From positions 226,304,783-226,368,782 of the forward strand of contig NC_134399.1 in the NCBI RefSeq assembly GCF_050003625.1: a DNA stretch of 64,000 bases, written 5' to 3'. Below the pieces are notes generated by a model. The model did not search any database, was not told the origin of the DNA, and worked only from the letters and a program-made list of their open reading frames with translations. Made by a program: the position numbers and the translations under genes. The DNA is from Haematobia irritans (taxonomy: Eukaryota; Arthropoda; Insecta; Diptera; Muscidae). Position 1 is the first letter of the stretch, and every line of letters begins with the position of its first letter. Positions 35,401 to 46,869 of the stretch are shown in pieces.

Positions 35401-38400
35401 CTAGATTATTACGTGATATTAATCTCATCTTTCGATTTATACTTAACCGGCGGATAGACATCCGGTTAGTAACATTTTCGTGCCAATAACACAGCTTTGC
35501 AATGTATTTCGTATGAGAGCAAAATGTAAACAAGTGATAATAGGACTTTTCTTTTAGAACTGGATGCAATATTTGTATGGGCTAACCAGAACATCGTTGC
35601 ACTGGTTCACTTTATAAAGTGACGATTCTTCGATTCGCAATAGCAATTTATTGTGACTAATTTATCGAAAAGATGAAATTCAAACTGGTACAATGTCATA
35701 AATAATCGCAGTAGTAAATATTTTTCATAGATAACTATGTAATAGATGACCCATCGGTGTCAAACGCAGTCTGACAGTTCCCGAAATGAGGAATAACCGA
35801 AGAAAATAAGGGGAATCACAAATTCTCTCTTAGATTAGTTTTTACAATTTTCCTATTTTATCCACAATTTGAACATTTTTGAATAAATCATCTATATAAT
35901 CAAATTAAATATTCAAAAGTTCATATTTGAACAAAAATTGCGACGAAAACCACGAAAATACAAAATATAATTTTGAGCAAATTTTCTCCTTACGAAAAAC
36001 ACAAAACGAAATGTCAGAAAATTCATTTGGGCTTCTTCAACATTTTCTGATCGGAGAGCGACGGGTCATCTATTAGTTAGGTTATCTATGATATTTATCA
36101 CTAATTGGAGCATTTCATACATTAAAAATGCAAGATTTCACTTCTTTTCTGTGATTGTTTTTAAAAAGCTAATGACAGTGTTGCATATTTTTGGAGATGT
36201 CCTGGATAAACGAGTACTCTGTTTTATTTTAGTCCTTCACGGCTAAGGGTATCCAGTGCTAAAAGAAAACAGCCCTAATAATGCCTCAGGCAATTTTCGT
36301 TATCAAATATATAGCAATGCATTTTTTATGGGTAGCGGAAATTTTGGCTGGCGGTGTATACCGGCCTTGATAACAAGACATTGACAAACCGGTCCTAAGA
36401 AACGTAAAACTAATAAAAAAATATCATATTCTAATGTCTTAAATTACTTTGTTTAACAATTTCTTAACTCACTTTTCTACATAGGGATGATTCAAGGCTT
36501 GCTTGGCAGTCAATCTACCCAAAGGATCCAATACTAATAAGGATTTAACCAAATCTAAGGCATCTTTTGAGGCGTCGTTTAATAAGTCGGAGAAACCAAT
36601 TTTTCTAAAATATATGATATATATTAAAAAGGTATTTTAAAATGAGTTATGATCATATTTTACTTTTCCTTAGATATTTGTTTTTTCAATAATACCGATC
36701 CAAAACCAGCGCCCACAGACCTAATGTCTTCTTCTGTTATATCCGGTAGAGTGGAAACAATTTTTTCAATCTGTAAGAAATCATTAAATGTTTTTCCGTG
36801 CAGCATTTTGAATTGTGTACTTACCTGATTTACTGTACTACTTCCTTGGAACAATGGTTTGCCACGAATCATTTCTCCTAAAATACATCCCAAGCTCCAC
36901 ATATCAATGCCTTTGGTATACCTACAAAAAGTTGTGATATATTGTAATTTGCCTCAATTGGTTTTTAAGGTTTTAAATTACAAATAAAGATATTAATAAT
37001 AATAAAAAAATCTCTTTCAAAGTAAACTTAATAATTATGTATATTAATTATTATTGTATAGAACAAAAACTCTGCTAATAATAGCATTAACTATTTTAAA
37101 TTTTTGTGCTTAAAGAGCAACAGATATGTAACAGCAAACATTTTTCTTTAGGTTAGGTTAGGTTAGGTGGCAACCCGATGTATCAGACTCACTTAGGCTA
37201 TTCAGTCAATTGTGATACCACATTGCTGAACTTCTCTCTTATCACTGAGTGTTGCCTGATTCCATGTTAAGCTCAATGACAAGGGACCTCCTTTTTATAG
37301 CCGAGTCCGTACGGCGTTCCACATTGCAGTGAAACCACTTAGAGAAGTTTTGAGGCTCTCAGAAATGTCACCAGCATTACTGAGGTGGGATAATCCACCG
37401 CAGAAAAATTTTTTGGTGTTCGGTCGAAGCAGGAATCGAACCCACGACCTGCTAACAATTGCACCACGGTGGCTCTTTACTGAAGTAGTCAAAAATATTG
37501 TTGAAAAAGCAATCGTGTTTTTGACAAACATTTCTGCTGAAATAGCAAACTGACTTAGCTGAAATAGATTAACTTTTTTTCTGGGTTTTGAAGTAATTCT
37601 CTTATCAGATAGATTGAAGTGAATTTAAAATTTTCTTCGGATCAGCAGACTTTTCATCAGTATGTCTGCTGTTCCAACATACCAGATTGTTTGCTGCTGA
37701 AAAACAGAAGACAGTAATCTTTTCTATAATCGATCATAAATGTAATTGAGTGAAATCAATAAAAAATATTAATTTGGGAAAAATATTAATTCGGCACATT
37801 TAATTTTCATTTTCGCCTGTGAGATACAAACTTGGTACTCACCTTTAGTTAGTAGATATTCTAATGTAGTTACCTTTTACTTGCCACTAAAATTTCTGGA
37901 GCCCGATACCATCTAGTTGCAACATAATCGGTTAAAAGAGGTTCCTGCGGTGCATCACCACAACTCATATCATTCGAGTCGCTACGCATTGGCCATTGCG
38001 AAACCGAACGCGCTAAACCAAAATCAGCAAGTTTGCATCTGGAAACACACAAAAGGGGGGTCAATGTTAGGCTCTACCAATAATTATCTCAAAATTGACC
38101 GACCTGCATTTACTGTCGATTAGGACATTACTGGGTTTCAAATCTCTGTGTATAACATTGCCCGAGTGAATATATTTAATGGCATTTATTAATTGATACA
38201 TAACATAACGTTTGTGTATATCCTTCAAAATGGTTCCTTTCTTAATGATATTGTGTAAATCACTTTCCATGTATTCAAATATCAGGTATATGTCCAAATT
38301 ATTAGAAGCTCTTAAAATAGATAGTCAAAGTGTGTTCATATAATATAGATTTCCTATTCTATAGTTGCATCGCTTACTTGTAAACGTTGTGTAGCCTTAC

Positions 38401-38719
38401 AATATTGGGGTGATGGCGAAATGCTTTTAGGAAAACAATTTCGCGGAAGGTACGTTGAGCATCTGTTTCATCTCGAAATGCATCGAATATTTTCTTTACA
38501 GCCACTGTTTCATTATTACGCTTGTCCAATGCCTTCCACACAATACCATAAGCTCCTTTACCCAGACGCTATTATTGAAATCGAATTCGAAATTTAAACG
38601 GCCAAATTTTGGATTTTGGATAAATTCGTCATGTTTACCTTTTTAATATCAAAAATTTTTGATATATTTTCATCAATCTCAGACATTTTATGTTTATCCT
38701 GTTTTGATTTCGTTGTCAT
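32447..38719 (-). CDS. Erk7: ERK7/MAPK15 atypical MAP kinase
   Basis: Atypical MAP kinase; in flies it limits secretion and growth on starvation and acts in ciliogenesis. Nine exons with fully consistent phases: 38719-38639, 38568-38378, 38310-38104, 38038-37874, 36921-36825, 36770-36664, 36604-36473, 33844-33662, 33602-32447 (772 residues). Kinase features in order: glycine loop [17 protein letters not shown] lysine, HRDLKPSN catalytic loop, DFGLARS, activation segment [13 protein letters not shown], then STVNQ, and [21 protein letters not shown] closing the domain. [17 protein letters not shown] (exon 33844) is the signature directly after the kinase domain in MAPK15. The last 400 residues are S/N/K-rich, disordered, with a short coiled coil ([16 protein letters not shown]), as expected of an ERK7 tail. 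The TxY site is TDY, whereas vertebrate ERK7/8 has TEY. The 2.6-kb intron 33845-36472 holds two DNA transposons. Confidence 0.93.
33905..34087 (+). mobile_element. Possible non-LTR tail with (TAA)n
   Basis: GTGTGTGAATGAATAAAT followed by about eight AAT units inside an Erk7 intron. The body upstream is AT-rich and unrecognisable. Confidence 0.4.
34547..35373. mobile_element. hAT-type element in Erk7 intron (827 bp)
   Basis: Left end CAAAAGCGTAGGAAGG, right end (other strand) CATTAGCGTAGCTAGAC; exact 8-bp target duplication ATGTTCTT at 34539-34546 and 35374-35381. G/C runs next to both ends (GGGGAGGGGG, CCCCCCC; GGGGGGCTATAGCCCCCC) form strong hairpins. No transposase. Confidence 0.85.
35742..36073. 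mobile_element. TA-flanked MITE in Erk7 intron (332 bp)
   Basis: Inverted ends ATAGATGACCCATCG (35742) and ATAGATGACCCGTCG (other strand, to 36073), with TA at 35740-35741 and 36074-36075. The interior is AT-rich and non-coding. TA target and short ends suggest a Tc1/mariner-type source. Confidence 0.8.
36935..37015 (+). mobile_element. Non-LTR 3' end with (TAA)n, second copy
   Basis: TTGTAATTTGCCTCAATTGG, TTTTTAAGGTTTTAAATTAC and AAATAAAGATATTAATAATAA: the same order as 21361-21440, more diverged. Inside the Erk7 intron 36922-37873. Confidence 0.6.
37149..37474 (-). repeat. tRNA-like SINE copy with telomere-like tail
   Basis: Minus-strand copy. The head at 37474-37400 has GCCACCGTGGTGCAATTG and GGGTTCGATTCCTGC; the body ends in a tail that reads TTAGGTTAGGTTAGG on the plus strand at 37149-37168. 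Complete apart from a short deletion between the two promoter boxes. It lies in the Erk7 intron 36922-37873. Confidence 0.85.
37560..37800. repeat. GCAGAC/GTCTGC-rich repeat
   Basis: TCAGCAGACTTTTCATCAG and TGTCTGCTGTTCC words. Similar AACAGCAGAC or AGCAGAC words occur near 40275, 40340-40410 and 47578-47610. Probably a dispersed family of small inverted repeats; no clean ends found. Confidence 0.4.
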
Positions 38720-39787
38720 GGTGGTGTTAGTGTTGGCTGCGGTTCGAGCAAATCTCCAAAGACGTATCTATGATAAATTTCTGTATATTTCCTTTAAGAG
38801 ATTCAGCACCAAATGACCGTATTTAAAATGATACCGCGCTATGCATGCAATATCATCAGATTACAAGTGTAGGAGAAGACAATTTGTTTAATCGATACAA
38901 TGGAAATGGATATGTGCAACCTAGTTCTGTTACATACCTGTCACAAATATCAAGTGCAATCGGTGTGCTATTTAAAGCTACAATTGCAATATAGTTTGCA
39001 ATGAGATCAAATATTAGGATTTTTCTCATGTACGACAGATGAATTTTCGAACACAATCCGCAGATATCCTTGTTTTTGTCGTACGGTATGATATGATTCT
39101 AACTGGTGGAGCTGCTATACACAACCGGCATTTCGAAAAAAAATTCGTCCTGATTATTAAGGAACTAATATCTCCTCCGTGTTGTTTCCTTTCCCGGTTT
39201 GAGGTACTAAATTCGAATATTTTTTTTATTATTTTGATATATTTACACGTATTATGTCAAATAGAAATATAGAAAAAATATATGAATTGTTATGTGATTG
39301 CTACGACAATGAGAACTAATTGATTTTCTAATTTTCTGGACTTTTGGCACAATAGCTTTGTTTTCTTATTATTTTGGTTGTTGGTGGTTTCCTTAAGGAT
39401 ATTTTCTATGTACATATTGTGTATTGTGATGGATACCAAAAGTTCTTGTTTTTGTAGGTGTGCAACAAAAAGGATACATACACCGCACCTGTTTGCATAG
39501 CAACAACAGTGGTTGGTGCTTAATGCCATTGGAAATAATTGTCTAGGATAATGCACATCTAGTTCTAAGCACCAGCACGTGTTATATGTTAAGATTTTTT
39601 TTGAATGCTTGTACATACATTTTGATAATTGTTTGGTGTTGGTTTGTCCAGAATCTTAATTGAAAATTCTAATGAAATTAATATTAGTAGAAAAATATAT
39701 GTAATTATTCCAAATAATTATTTTACTAACTAAACATTTATAATTATTTAATTTTATAAATAAAATATGCAAACTATTTTATAAATA
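38720..39787. other. Erk7 5' flank
   Basis: No coding exon or recognised repeat seen on either strand. Confidence 0.4.
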
Positions 39788-40095
39788 TATGGAGCCACCG
39801 TGGTGCAAAGGTTAGCATGTCTGTCTTGCATACACAAGGTCGTGGGTTCGATTCCTGCTTCGACCGAACATCAAAAAGTCTTTCAGCGGTGGATTATCCC
39901 ACCTCAGTAATGCTGATGACATGTTTTAAAGCTTCTCTAAGTTGTTTCACTGCAATGTGGAACGCCATTTGGACTCGGCTATAAAAAGGAGGTCCCTTGT
40001 CATTGAGCTTAGCATGGAATCGGGCAGCACTCAGTGATAACAGAGAAGTTCACCACTGTGGTATCACAATGGACAGGCAGCTGCCAACTCCCATA
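39788..40095 (+). repeat. tRNA-like SINE copy, plus strand
   Basis: Begins GAGCCACCGTGGTGCAAAGG and has GTGGGTTCGATTCCTGC (B-box-like) at about 39841. It is co-linear with the 53-kb copy up to ATCACAATGGAC, after which the end differs and no AACCT tail is left. It lies upstream of Erk7. Confidence 0.8.
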
Positions 40096-40554
40096 GAGCC
40101 GAACATAAATTTATATATTTTTACATGTTAATTCTAATTCAATTGTATATTGTGAAAATTAACGAGATTTGGTTATACACAGAATATTATACTCCAGGAA
40201 TTTTTGTTTATCGATAATACTTGGGGTAACAAAATAAACAAAATATAACAAAAAACACCGAATCTGGTTTAAGCAGACTGTTTTCTATTCCTCAAATTGG
40301 AATTTCAGCAAAATTAAAATACGTAAAATAGTTTGAAAAATAGCAGACAATATTTTATATTCCAGCAAACAGTGAGTCGTTTAGTAAATTTTTCTGCCGT
40401 GTCTGCTAAAAAATTGTATAGCCTCCATATAGCCTCATGTTCCGATTTAAATTTTTGGTCCAATTTTATCCCATGTATCTGAAATCGAGAATCTAGGGGC
40501 TCCTTTAGGTTCATAAGGAGATAAATCAAATTAAGTTTCTATCGGTAAAAGTTT

Positions 40555-40800
40555 GATACACCGTCTTCACGATTTAACTTCTTGAGGGGATAGAAGAGCC
40601 GCTAAAATAAAAAATAAATCAGTAAAAAAAGTATAAAATTATACCTTTTTGATACACATTTTATTATAACTTTTTGGGGAATAGCCCAAAGCTACTTTTC
40701 ATAATATTATATTCTTTCAAATGGATTATTAAAGAAAAGTAATCGTGAAAAAATTGCGATTTTAGCGGCTGATATCAAGGCGATATTTCATCAGATATAC
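40555..40800. repeat. MITE-like repeat with AGCCGCTAAAAT ends
   Basis: AGCCGCTAAAATAAAAAATAAATC near 40600 is mirrored by GATTTTAGCGGCT ending near 40772, with ATAACTTTTTGGGGAATAGC between. It is related in inverse orientation to the element at 48962-49172, which also has AAGTAGCTTTGGACTATTCC inside. Confidence 0.65.
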
Positions 40801-41305
40801 CTAAAATGCAGTGGAAGATGGAATAGTATTATTGAGCATTTATGTATTAAATTAGTCCTTCAACTTTTCTGAATTTAACACCTTATCTTATACAATGCAT
40901 TGGCGATAATTAAGATTGTATGAGTAGATAGTTTTTAAGATCATGAAGAGTCGATTGTATTTTATTACAAAAATTAAATAGATTCTATTAATTTGTAGAT
41001 CAAGAAATTTCAGCTTCAATTTTGTCTTGGCAAAAAGGCACTTGTGCAACATTCATCAACTTAAGTTTATTCTTCCAAAATCCCTTCAGCTAAATAAAAT
41101 ACGTTTTTAATGTTTTTCAGATTACATTTAAATTATTTATTTAATTCATTAAAATAACAGTTCATAAAATAATAGGATACCTTTAATGATTCCATGGGGA
41201 ATTGACTAAACTAAAACTTTGAAATATATTATATTTTGGGCTGACTTAAAGAATAATAAAAGAATATAAAAATAAAGAAATTATAGTTATTGGGTCAAAT
41301 TTTTC
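40801..41305. other. 3' flank of the hypothetical gene
   Basis: AT-rich; minus-strand polyadenylation-type words (AATAAA as TTTATT near 41140). No other feature seen. Confidence 0.35.
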
Positions 41306-41851
41306 TTATTCGTTTGCGTTTGTATGTCCTCGTTGAGAATTTAAATTCTGCATTATTTTGAATTGTTTCAAACGTTCTTCGAATTGAATCTTCAAAATGT
41401 CTTCCGAATTGTATAAGGAAAAGTTTATTTCCGGCATTCCAAACGCTGCAAGCAAATGGTTGATACGAACTCGTTCTTGAGCGATACTAGATATACATTC
41501 CAAGACCTCTTCCCGACTAATAAAATCCTCGCATGCTTTTTGAATTGCTTCGGCATTTGTTGTTTTCGGAGCTAATATCTTTGGTGTAGCTCTTTGGGAA
41601 GAAATGGTATTCCTCTCATTCTGTCCATCGCTTCCAACAATAGTATTGGTATTGTTACCGTTATCTTCGTCGACAAGTTCAACACCTCCAAACTGAACTT
41701 CAACGTCTTTGGCTTGAAGAGCACTTTTTCTGGGACGGCGGCGACTTTGCGATTGGGGACTTTCGCTGAATTCAATGTTGTTGGAAGAAGTCGATGCAGA
41801 AATCGCTTCATTGTCCTCGTCTGAATCTATAATTTCTATGACCTTATTCAT
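41306..41851 (-). CDS. Hypothetical 181-residue protein
   Basis: Single-exon reading frame with a good start context (CAAAATGAA). I do not recognise the family. The N-terminal 45 residues are acidic then basic (IEIIDSDEDNEA, SRRRPRKS), like a nuclear protein with a localisation signal; the middle is low complexity (N/T-rich). The C-terminal 75 residues look helical (KACEDFISREEVLECISSIA, then ILKIQFEERLKQFKIMQNL) and may be a coiled coil. The codon pattern is even and there is no transposon similarity, so a real host gene is likely. It stands alone between Erk7 and the non-LTR element, transcribed in the same direction as Erk7. Confidence 0.65.
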   Translation of the reverse strand: MNKVIEIIDSDEDNEAISASTSSNNIEFSESPQSQSRRRPRKSALQAKDVEVQFGGVELVDEDNGNNTNTIVGSDGQNERNTISSQRATPKILAPKTTNAEAIQKACEDFISREEVLECISSIAQERVRINHLLAAFGMPEINFSLYNSEDILKIQFEERLKQFKIMQNLNSQRGHTNANE

Positions 41852-42235
41852 TTTGCCGCTGGTTTTGCTTGTTTACCACCTGCTGTTGATACCAAAGACA
41901 ATCTAGAAGAAGACGGAGTTTTGTCACAACAAAATTAAACTGTGTTAAATCACAATGACTTCTTTTATTCAGTTACAGTTAATATGTTCTCACCACAACT
42001 CGCTTTCATATATGAAATTGGTTTAAAAAATATTTACAGTTATATTAAATATAATATATGAAATTGTTTTAAAAAATATTTACAGTTATATTAAATATAA
42101 TATAAGATAATTCATAAAGTTTATCATATCAGCAACAAAAATTATATGTGTAAAAATCATTAAATATCAAAAATTTAATGATTTTTACACATTTGTTGTT
42201 TCCAAACATATAAAAATATTTTAACTATCATGCGC

Positions 42236-42432
42236 TTTATGCGCATTACAGACTATCAGTTATTCCGGACGACAGTACTCGTGTCGAACATATCCCATAT
42301 ATTGTGCAGATTATCAGTTAAGTCCGAAGGCATAATCGATACTGCTGCATGTTTATGGGATCGATAACACATTTACCGATTATTTAGTCATCGCCGACAT
42401 GTCGTACCGATCCGACATATTGTAAGATTCAC
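42236..42432. repeat. Repeat family R, copy 3
   Basis: GCATTACAGACTATCAGTTA, TCGAACATATCCCATATAT, AAGTCCGAAGGCATAATCG and TTTACCGATTATTTAGTC: the closest match to copy 1 at 24246, in the same orientation. Confidence 0.65.
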
Positions 42433-43304
42433 CCAAGGAAATTTGTTAGTAGGGACAGCAGAATAACTTTGGTTTTAAAAAATCTAATTTTACAATGCTG
42501 CATTTTATTTTTTGGAACATAGCAATTAATTCTTGTTGTTGTTGTAACAGTTTATTGTGATCTCATCCATTTCATGTTATACGCTTGGTACATCAGCTTG
42601 TTGGCAGATCAAGGAACTCTGCGACTAAGATGGGGTGTGTCCAGAGTGATCTGGTGGTAAGTCGGGTTGGTTTGGCTGGGCAAGAGAAAAGATGACGCGT
42701 GTCGTGTGGCCCTTGGTTGCAAATTGGACAAACGTCAACTACGCTGCTATCAATCACCGATAAGTAGGAATTGAGGCGGCTGCACTTGCCTGATCTTAAT
42801 TGGGCCAAAACTACCCTAGTCTGCCGTGGGAGGTCTCTTTCCTCCGGTGCTATGGGCGGTGGTCGGACTCCAAGAACAGGATTAACCTTGTAGCTTCTCA
42901 TCGCTTCAGCTACAGTATCCTCATGAATCCTGTTCAAACCTGCCTGGTACGCTGCTTGATCTAGAGACTCTCTTTTATAGCGCTGGATCTCGCGCTCTAG
43001 ATTATGTATATCAACCCTAACGTTCCTGGGTGGTGGTTGTGTATCCATAAGATGGTGGTTTGGATGATTACTGCGATAACAACCCAGGAGATACTGCTTT
43101 GACAACATGTAGTTGTGTCTTCGCACAGGGATGATCTTTGTCTCCACATAAAGGTGATCCAGGGGTGTGCTGCGGAGACACCCAGTTGCAGTTCTAAGAG
43201 CAGCGTTCTGGCAGGTTTGTATATTATTCCACTGCGTATCACTGGTCTGCGGTGTCCACACTGGCGCTGCATAGTTTACCACTGACCGGCCAATTGCCTT
43301 ATAA

Positions 43305-44070
43305 CCCTGCCAACATTTTTTGAATTTGGGGACTCTTTTGAGAATCCCCACTACGTCGAAAACAATCATATACGACATCAAAAACTCGTCGGAAAAGCGC
43401 CGTCACTATTGAGAAGTTGTACCACGCCAAGTTACTACAAAAATGTTTCGCATGAGTGCAATTATTAGGTGCCTTTATAGATCAATTTAGAACGACGCCA
43501 ATAAGGGACCCTCCAAACAATCAGAAAAAGTGCATTTTAAGATAGTTGTAAAAGAATCATTGTGGTCGAGTAAAACACGTTTGTTTAGATATTTATTAAT
43601 TTGATTAAACATTTACAAATACTTAAAAATATAACATTTATACCACTATCACATTACATTTAACATAATTTTTGGCATTAATGATGATGTTGAGTTACAA
43701 GTAGCGAGTTACATGTTGCTGCGTCTATCAACCAGAGTTTTTATTCCATGGAGGCAGCGTGTCTGTAAAATATCTGAAAAACAATCACTTTATTCCATTT
43801 GGAAAATCACCAAATTGTTCACCAATATACCTTTCACAATTTTAAGCGTATAATCTATGTTTTCAGAACTTTATTTTCGTTTTTATTTAATTAAAATATA
43901 ACAAGATGGTTGCGCTTGGCGTTTCACAAAAAAAAATGGCTTTTTTAACAGTAGGGATGGCAAATTACTTGCATGTACTTTTTGATGTACGTTTTCATGA
44001 TGGTTGAAGTGACATTTACGAGTCTGTGGTAACGATGAGGTTGAAATGGAACTTTGAAATGCTGGCAGGG
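43305..44070. mobile_element. DNA transposon inserted in RT (766 bp, CCCTGCCA ends)
   Basis: Inverted ends CCCTGCCAACATT (left) and CCCTGCCAGCATT (right, other strand). The RT reading frame breaks exactly here: LLTT on one side and YKAIGRSV on the other join in frame once the insert and one copy of a shared AA dinucleotide are removed, so the target duplication is about 2 bp. No transposase is encoded. Family not recognised. Confidence 0.8.
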
Positions 44071-46663
44071 AAGTAGTTAGCAAGGTTTCTTTGTCCGCAC
44101 CCCAAGTACTGCCGGCTAGTGACTTGAGGACCTTGTTTCTACCACGGAGCTTATTACAAATTGCAGTGGCATGGGCAGATGACCTAAAAAGGCTGTCGAA
44201 TGTGACCCCAAGAATCTTGATGTAATTTGTGGTCGGAATTATTACTCCATCGACTCTGATATTCAACTGCCTGCGCACTTCTGCCGTCCATGTAGTAAAT
44301 AGTGTGGCTGAGGATTTGGTGGGGGATATCCTCAAGTTTCTCGCAGTGAAATAACTGGTAATATTAGCTATGTAGACGTTCAACCGATCGCAAATGTCAT
44401 CAACATTGGGCCCAGATGCCAAGATTGTACAGTCATCCGCATATGATACAATCTCGACGCCGTCAGGAGGGGGTGGAATCGAGGACATGTAGAGGTTAAA
44501 CAGTGCCGGAGATATCACCCCACCTTGGGGAACTCCCTGTTTAACTCTACGCGGTCTTGACTTTCTGTCCCTGAATTCCACGTACGACTGGCGTCCACAC
44601 ATATAATTCAGCACCCAACGCTTCGCTCCTGCCGGTAGGGACGTATTCTCGATGTCCTCAAATAATGTGGCATGGTTGACCGTATCGAATGCTTTCGATA
44701 GGTCAAGCGCCACGAGGACCGTACTGTGACACGGCCTGGGCTGGTTAAGTCCCTTATTAATATGTGTCGAAATGGCATGTAAGGCTGTTGTCGTACTATG
44801 TACCTTACGGAATCCATGTTGATGGTGGGCAGCTGGAAAATTCTCCACAAGGCTGGGGAGGAGTAATGCCTCAAGTGTCTTGGCTACTGGCGAAAGAAGG
44901 GATATCGGTCTGTACGATTCACCTTTGTTCGAATCTTTGCCCGGTTTCAGTAGTGGAATCACCCTTCCCATTTTCCAGACATCGGGTATAATGTGTGATT
45001 CCAAAGACAAATTGAGGAGTCTGGTCAGGTACTCAACTCCCAGTATTCCCAGATGCTTCAGCATTAGCATTGAAATTCCGTCAGGGCCCAGCGCCTTAGA
45101 TGGTTTCGCGCTGTTGATGACATTGGTAACTTCGGCTGCAGTAAATTGTGGTGTGTCATCGGCTCGGAGACCACGTACACGACGGGTTGCTCTCCTTTTC
45201 GCTCTATCACTCTCGGGATGCTCGACAAACTGTCGGTTGAAGTATTTGGCGCACCTCTTCGGATCAGTCACAGTCACGTCGCCAAATGTGACTGAAATCC
45301 CATCATACCTTGTGGAGGGGTTCGAGAGGGCTCTAACTGTTGACCACAATTTACCAGTTCCTGTTCCTAAGTTACATTGCTTCAGGTGCTCTAACCAAGT
45401 GTTCCGCTTGTGCTCGTCGACTATCTTACTAATCTCTAGATTTAGTTCTCTGATTCTAGGATCAGCAGGGTTAGCACGACGGCGTTCATCACGCTCGTCT
45501 GCGAGTCCCGCCGCTTCGGCTGGGAAGTTGGGCCTCACCTGGGCAATTCGACCAGCGGGTATGAAGCGAGCGGCTGCTGCGTTGATGATGTCCCGGAACT
45601 CCCTCTGGGCAACATGAACATGTGAGGGGGACGGGAGCTCACTGAAGCGGCGATCGGTGTATTCTCTGAAGCCTTCCCAGTTGGCTTTCTTTTGATTAAT
45701 AAACGTCCGGCGTTCAGAGGTTATGAAATCGGAGGGTCGGTTGATGGTGAGAATTATGGGGCGGTGGTCCGAACCCAATGAAATGACGGGTTGCCAGGAG
45801 ACGTCATTTATCAGACCAGGCGATGCTAACGATAAGTCTGGCGAACTGCTGCAGTCACCCATAATTCTCGTGGGGGCCTCTTCGTTCACCGTGCAAAATG
45901 TGGAGTCGTCTATCTGCTCTGCCAAAGCTATGCCCCTCTGGTCATTACCCAGGAGAGAATGCCAAAGTTCATGGTGGGTATTAAAATCTCCTAGAACCAA
46001 TCGGTTATGCCCGCTCAACAACCACTCAATGTTTGGGCTATAACCAGGAGCACAGCTACCAACCGGCGGTATGTACACATTGTATAGCTCTATCTCGGCA
46101 GCCCCACACTTAACTGCTACCCCCATACATTCCATGTACGGGTCATTAGTGTCTAGCGCAAGCGTGATAGGTGTATACTGCACGGAACGGTGTAATATGA
46201 AAGCCAGGCCACCACCTCCATTTCTTGTGCGATCCTTCCGTAGGACATTGTACCCATCACAATGTCGTAGGCTGCAGGTGGGATTCAGCTTTGTTTCCTG
46301 GATCGCCGCGACCCTTATCCTTTTCCGATTCATAAAGTCTACGATCTCACTAGTCTTACCACGGAGCCCGTTGCAATTAAATTGCAAAAATGATGCACTC
46401 TCCGGAACTGGTACAACAATATTCGGTGTAAGATGCTGCGGCGGAGAATATTGTTGTGCGGGAGAAGTCGGTGGGGTCACATAATCAGATGACCCACTGC
46501 TGCTGTCATTGGCACAGCATCCTGCCACGAAGTCAGTTTGACTATACTCCCGCAGCGATGTTAGGCCGGAGCAATTCCGGAAGTGCACCCATTCCATGCA
46601 CCGGTTACACCTCACCGAAACCGAGCGATGGTGAATTCGATTTCGGCAGACGGCACAGTACCA

Positions 46664-46687
46664 TGGTCCGGGGTTTTCCTCTATCCC
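46664..46687 (-). other. 2A-like ribosome-skipping motif (GIEENPGP)
   Basis: The end of the motif, E-x-N-P-G-P, is intact; the first position is G rather than the usual D. Just upstream in frame lies a leucine-rich stretch (LLRLLLVRA), as in functional 2A peptides of retroelements. Skipping would fall between G and P, freeing a short leader from the endonuclease-RT protein. Confidence 0.7.
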
Positions 46688-46869
46688 GGCTCGGACCAAA
46701 AGCAGGCGGAGAAGGCTCCCCGGGATGAACCTTCTCCAACACGAAAAAATGGACGAGACAACACGTACACTGAGGTGGCAGCCGCTGGCCGATGGCTGGT
46801 ATCCATCGGGTCAATCCGGTGCGTAGAACCCGCCGCCGTGGGATTGTGATTCCATTCATTGGTACCCAT

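Larger units (their letters stand above)
42534..46869 (-). mobile_element. APE/RT non-LTR retrotransposon with 2A-like motif, interrupted
   Basis: Order on the minus strand: 2A-like GIEENPGP (46687-46664); PHD-like zinc region (WYCAVCRNRIHH, CNRCMEWVHFRNC); AP-endonuclease motifs FNCNGLRG, QETKLN, GDFN and SDHRP; reverse transcriptase motifs GPDGIS, YRPISLL, LDLSKAFDTVNH, GVPQGGVISP and YADD; then, past the inserted DNA transposon (43305-44070), the RT C-terminal part YKAIGRSVVNYAAP and a final CPICNQGPHDTRHLFSC zinc motif, stop at 42593. A CAA-repeat tail (GTTGTTGTTG on plus at 42535) marks the 3' end. The main frame runs from about 46800 to the insertion without a stop. An ATG at 46869 is in a different frame. 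No RNase H seen; the clade (Jockey/I/Ingi range) needs a tree. This copy is inactive because of the insertion. Confidence 0.9.

Noticed and set aside
37149..37170. Interstitial telomere repeat (TTAGG)n
   Set aside because: It is the end of a SINE copy; only about four units and the same tail appears at 53327.
42593..43381. Separate small gene with a C-terminal zinc motif
   Set aside because: It is the RT C-terminal part of the retrotransposon, cut off by the inserted DNA transposon.
44880..45617. Long plus-strand reading frame of 245 codons
   Set aside because: Shadow of the non-LTR retrotransposon coding on the other strand; no family similarity.
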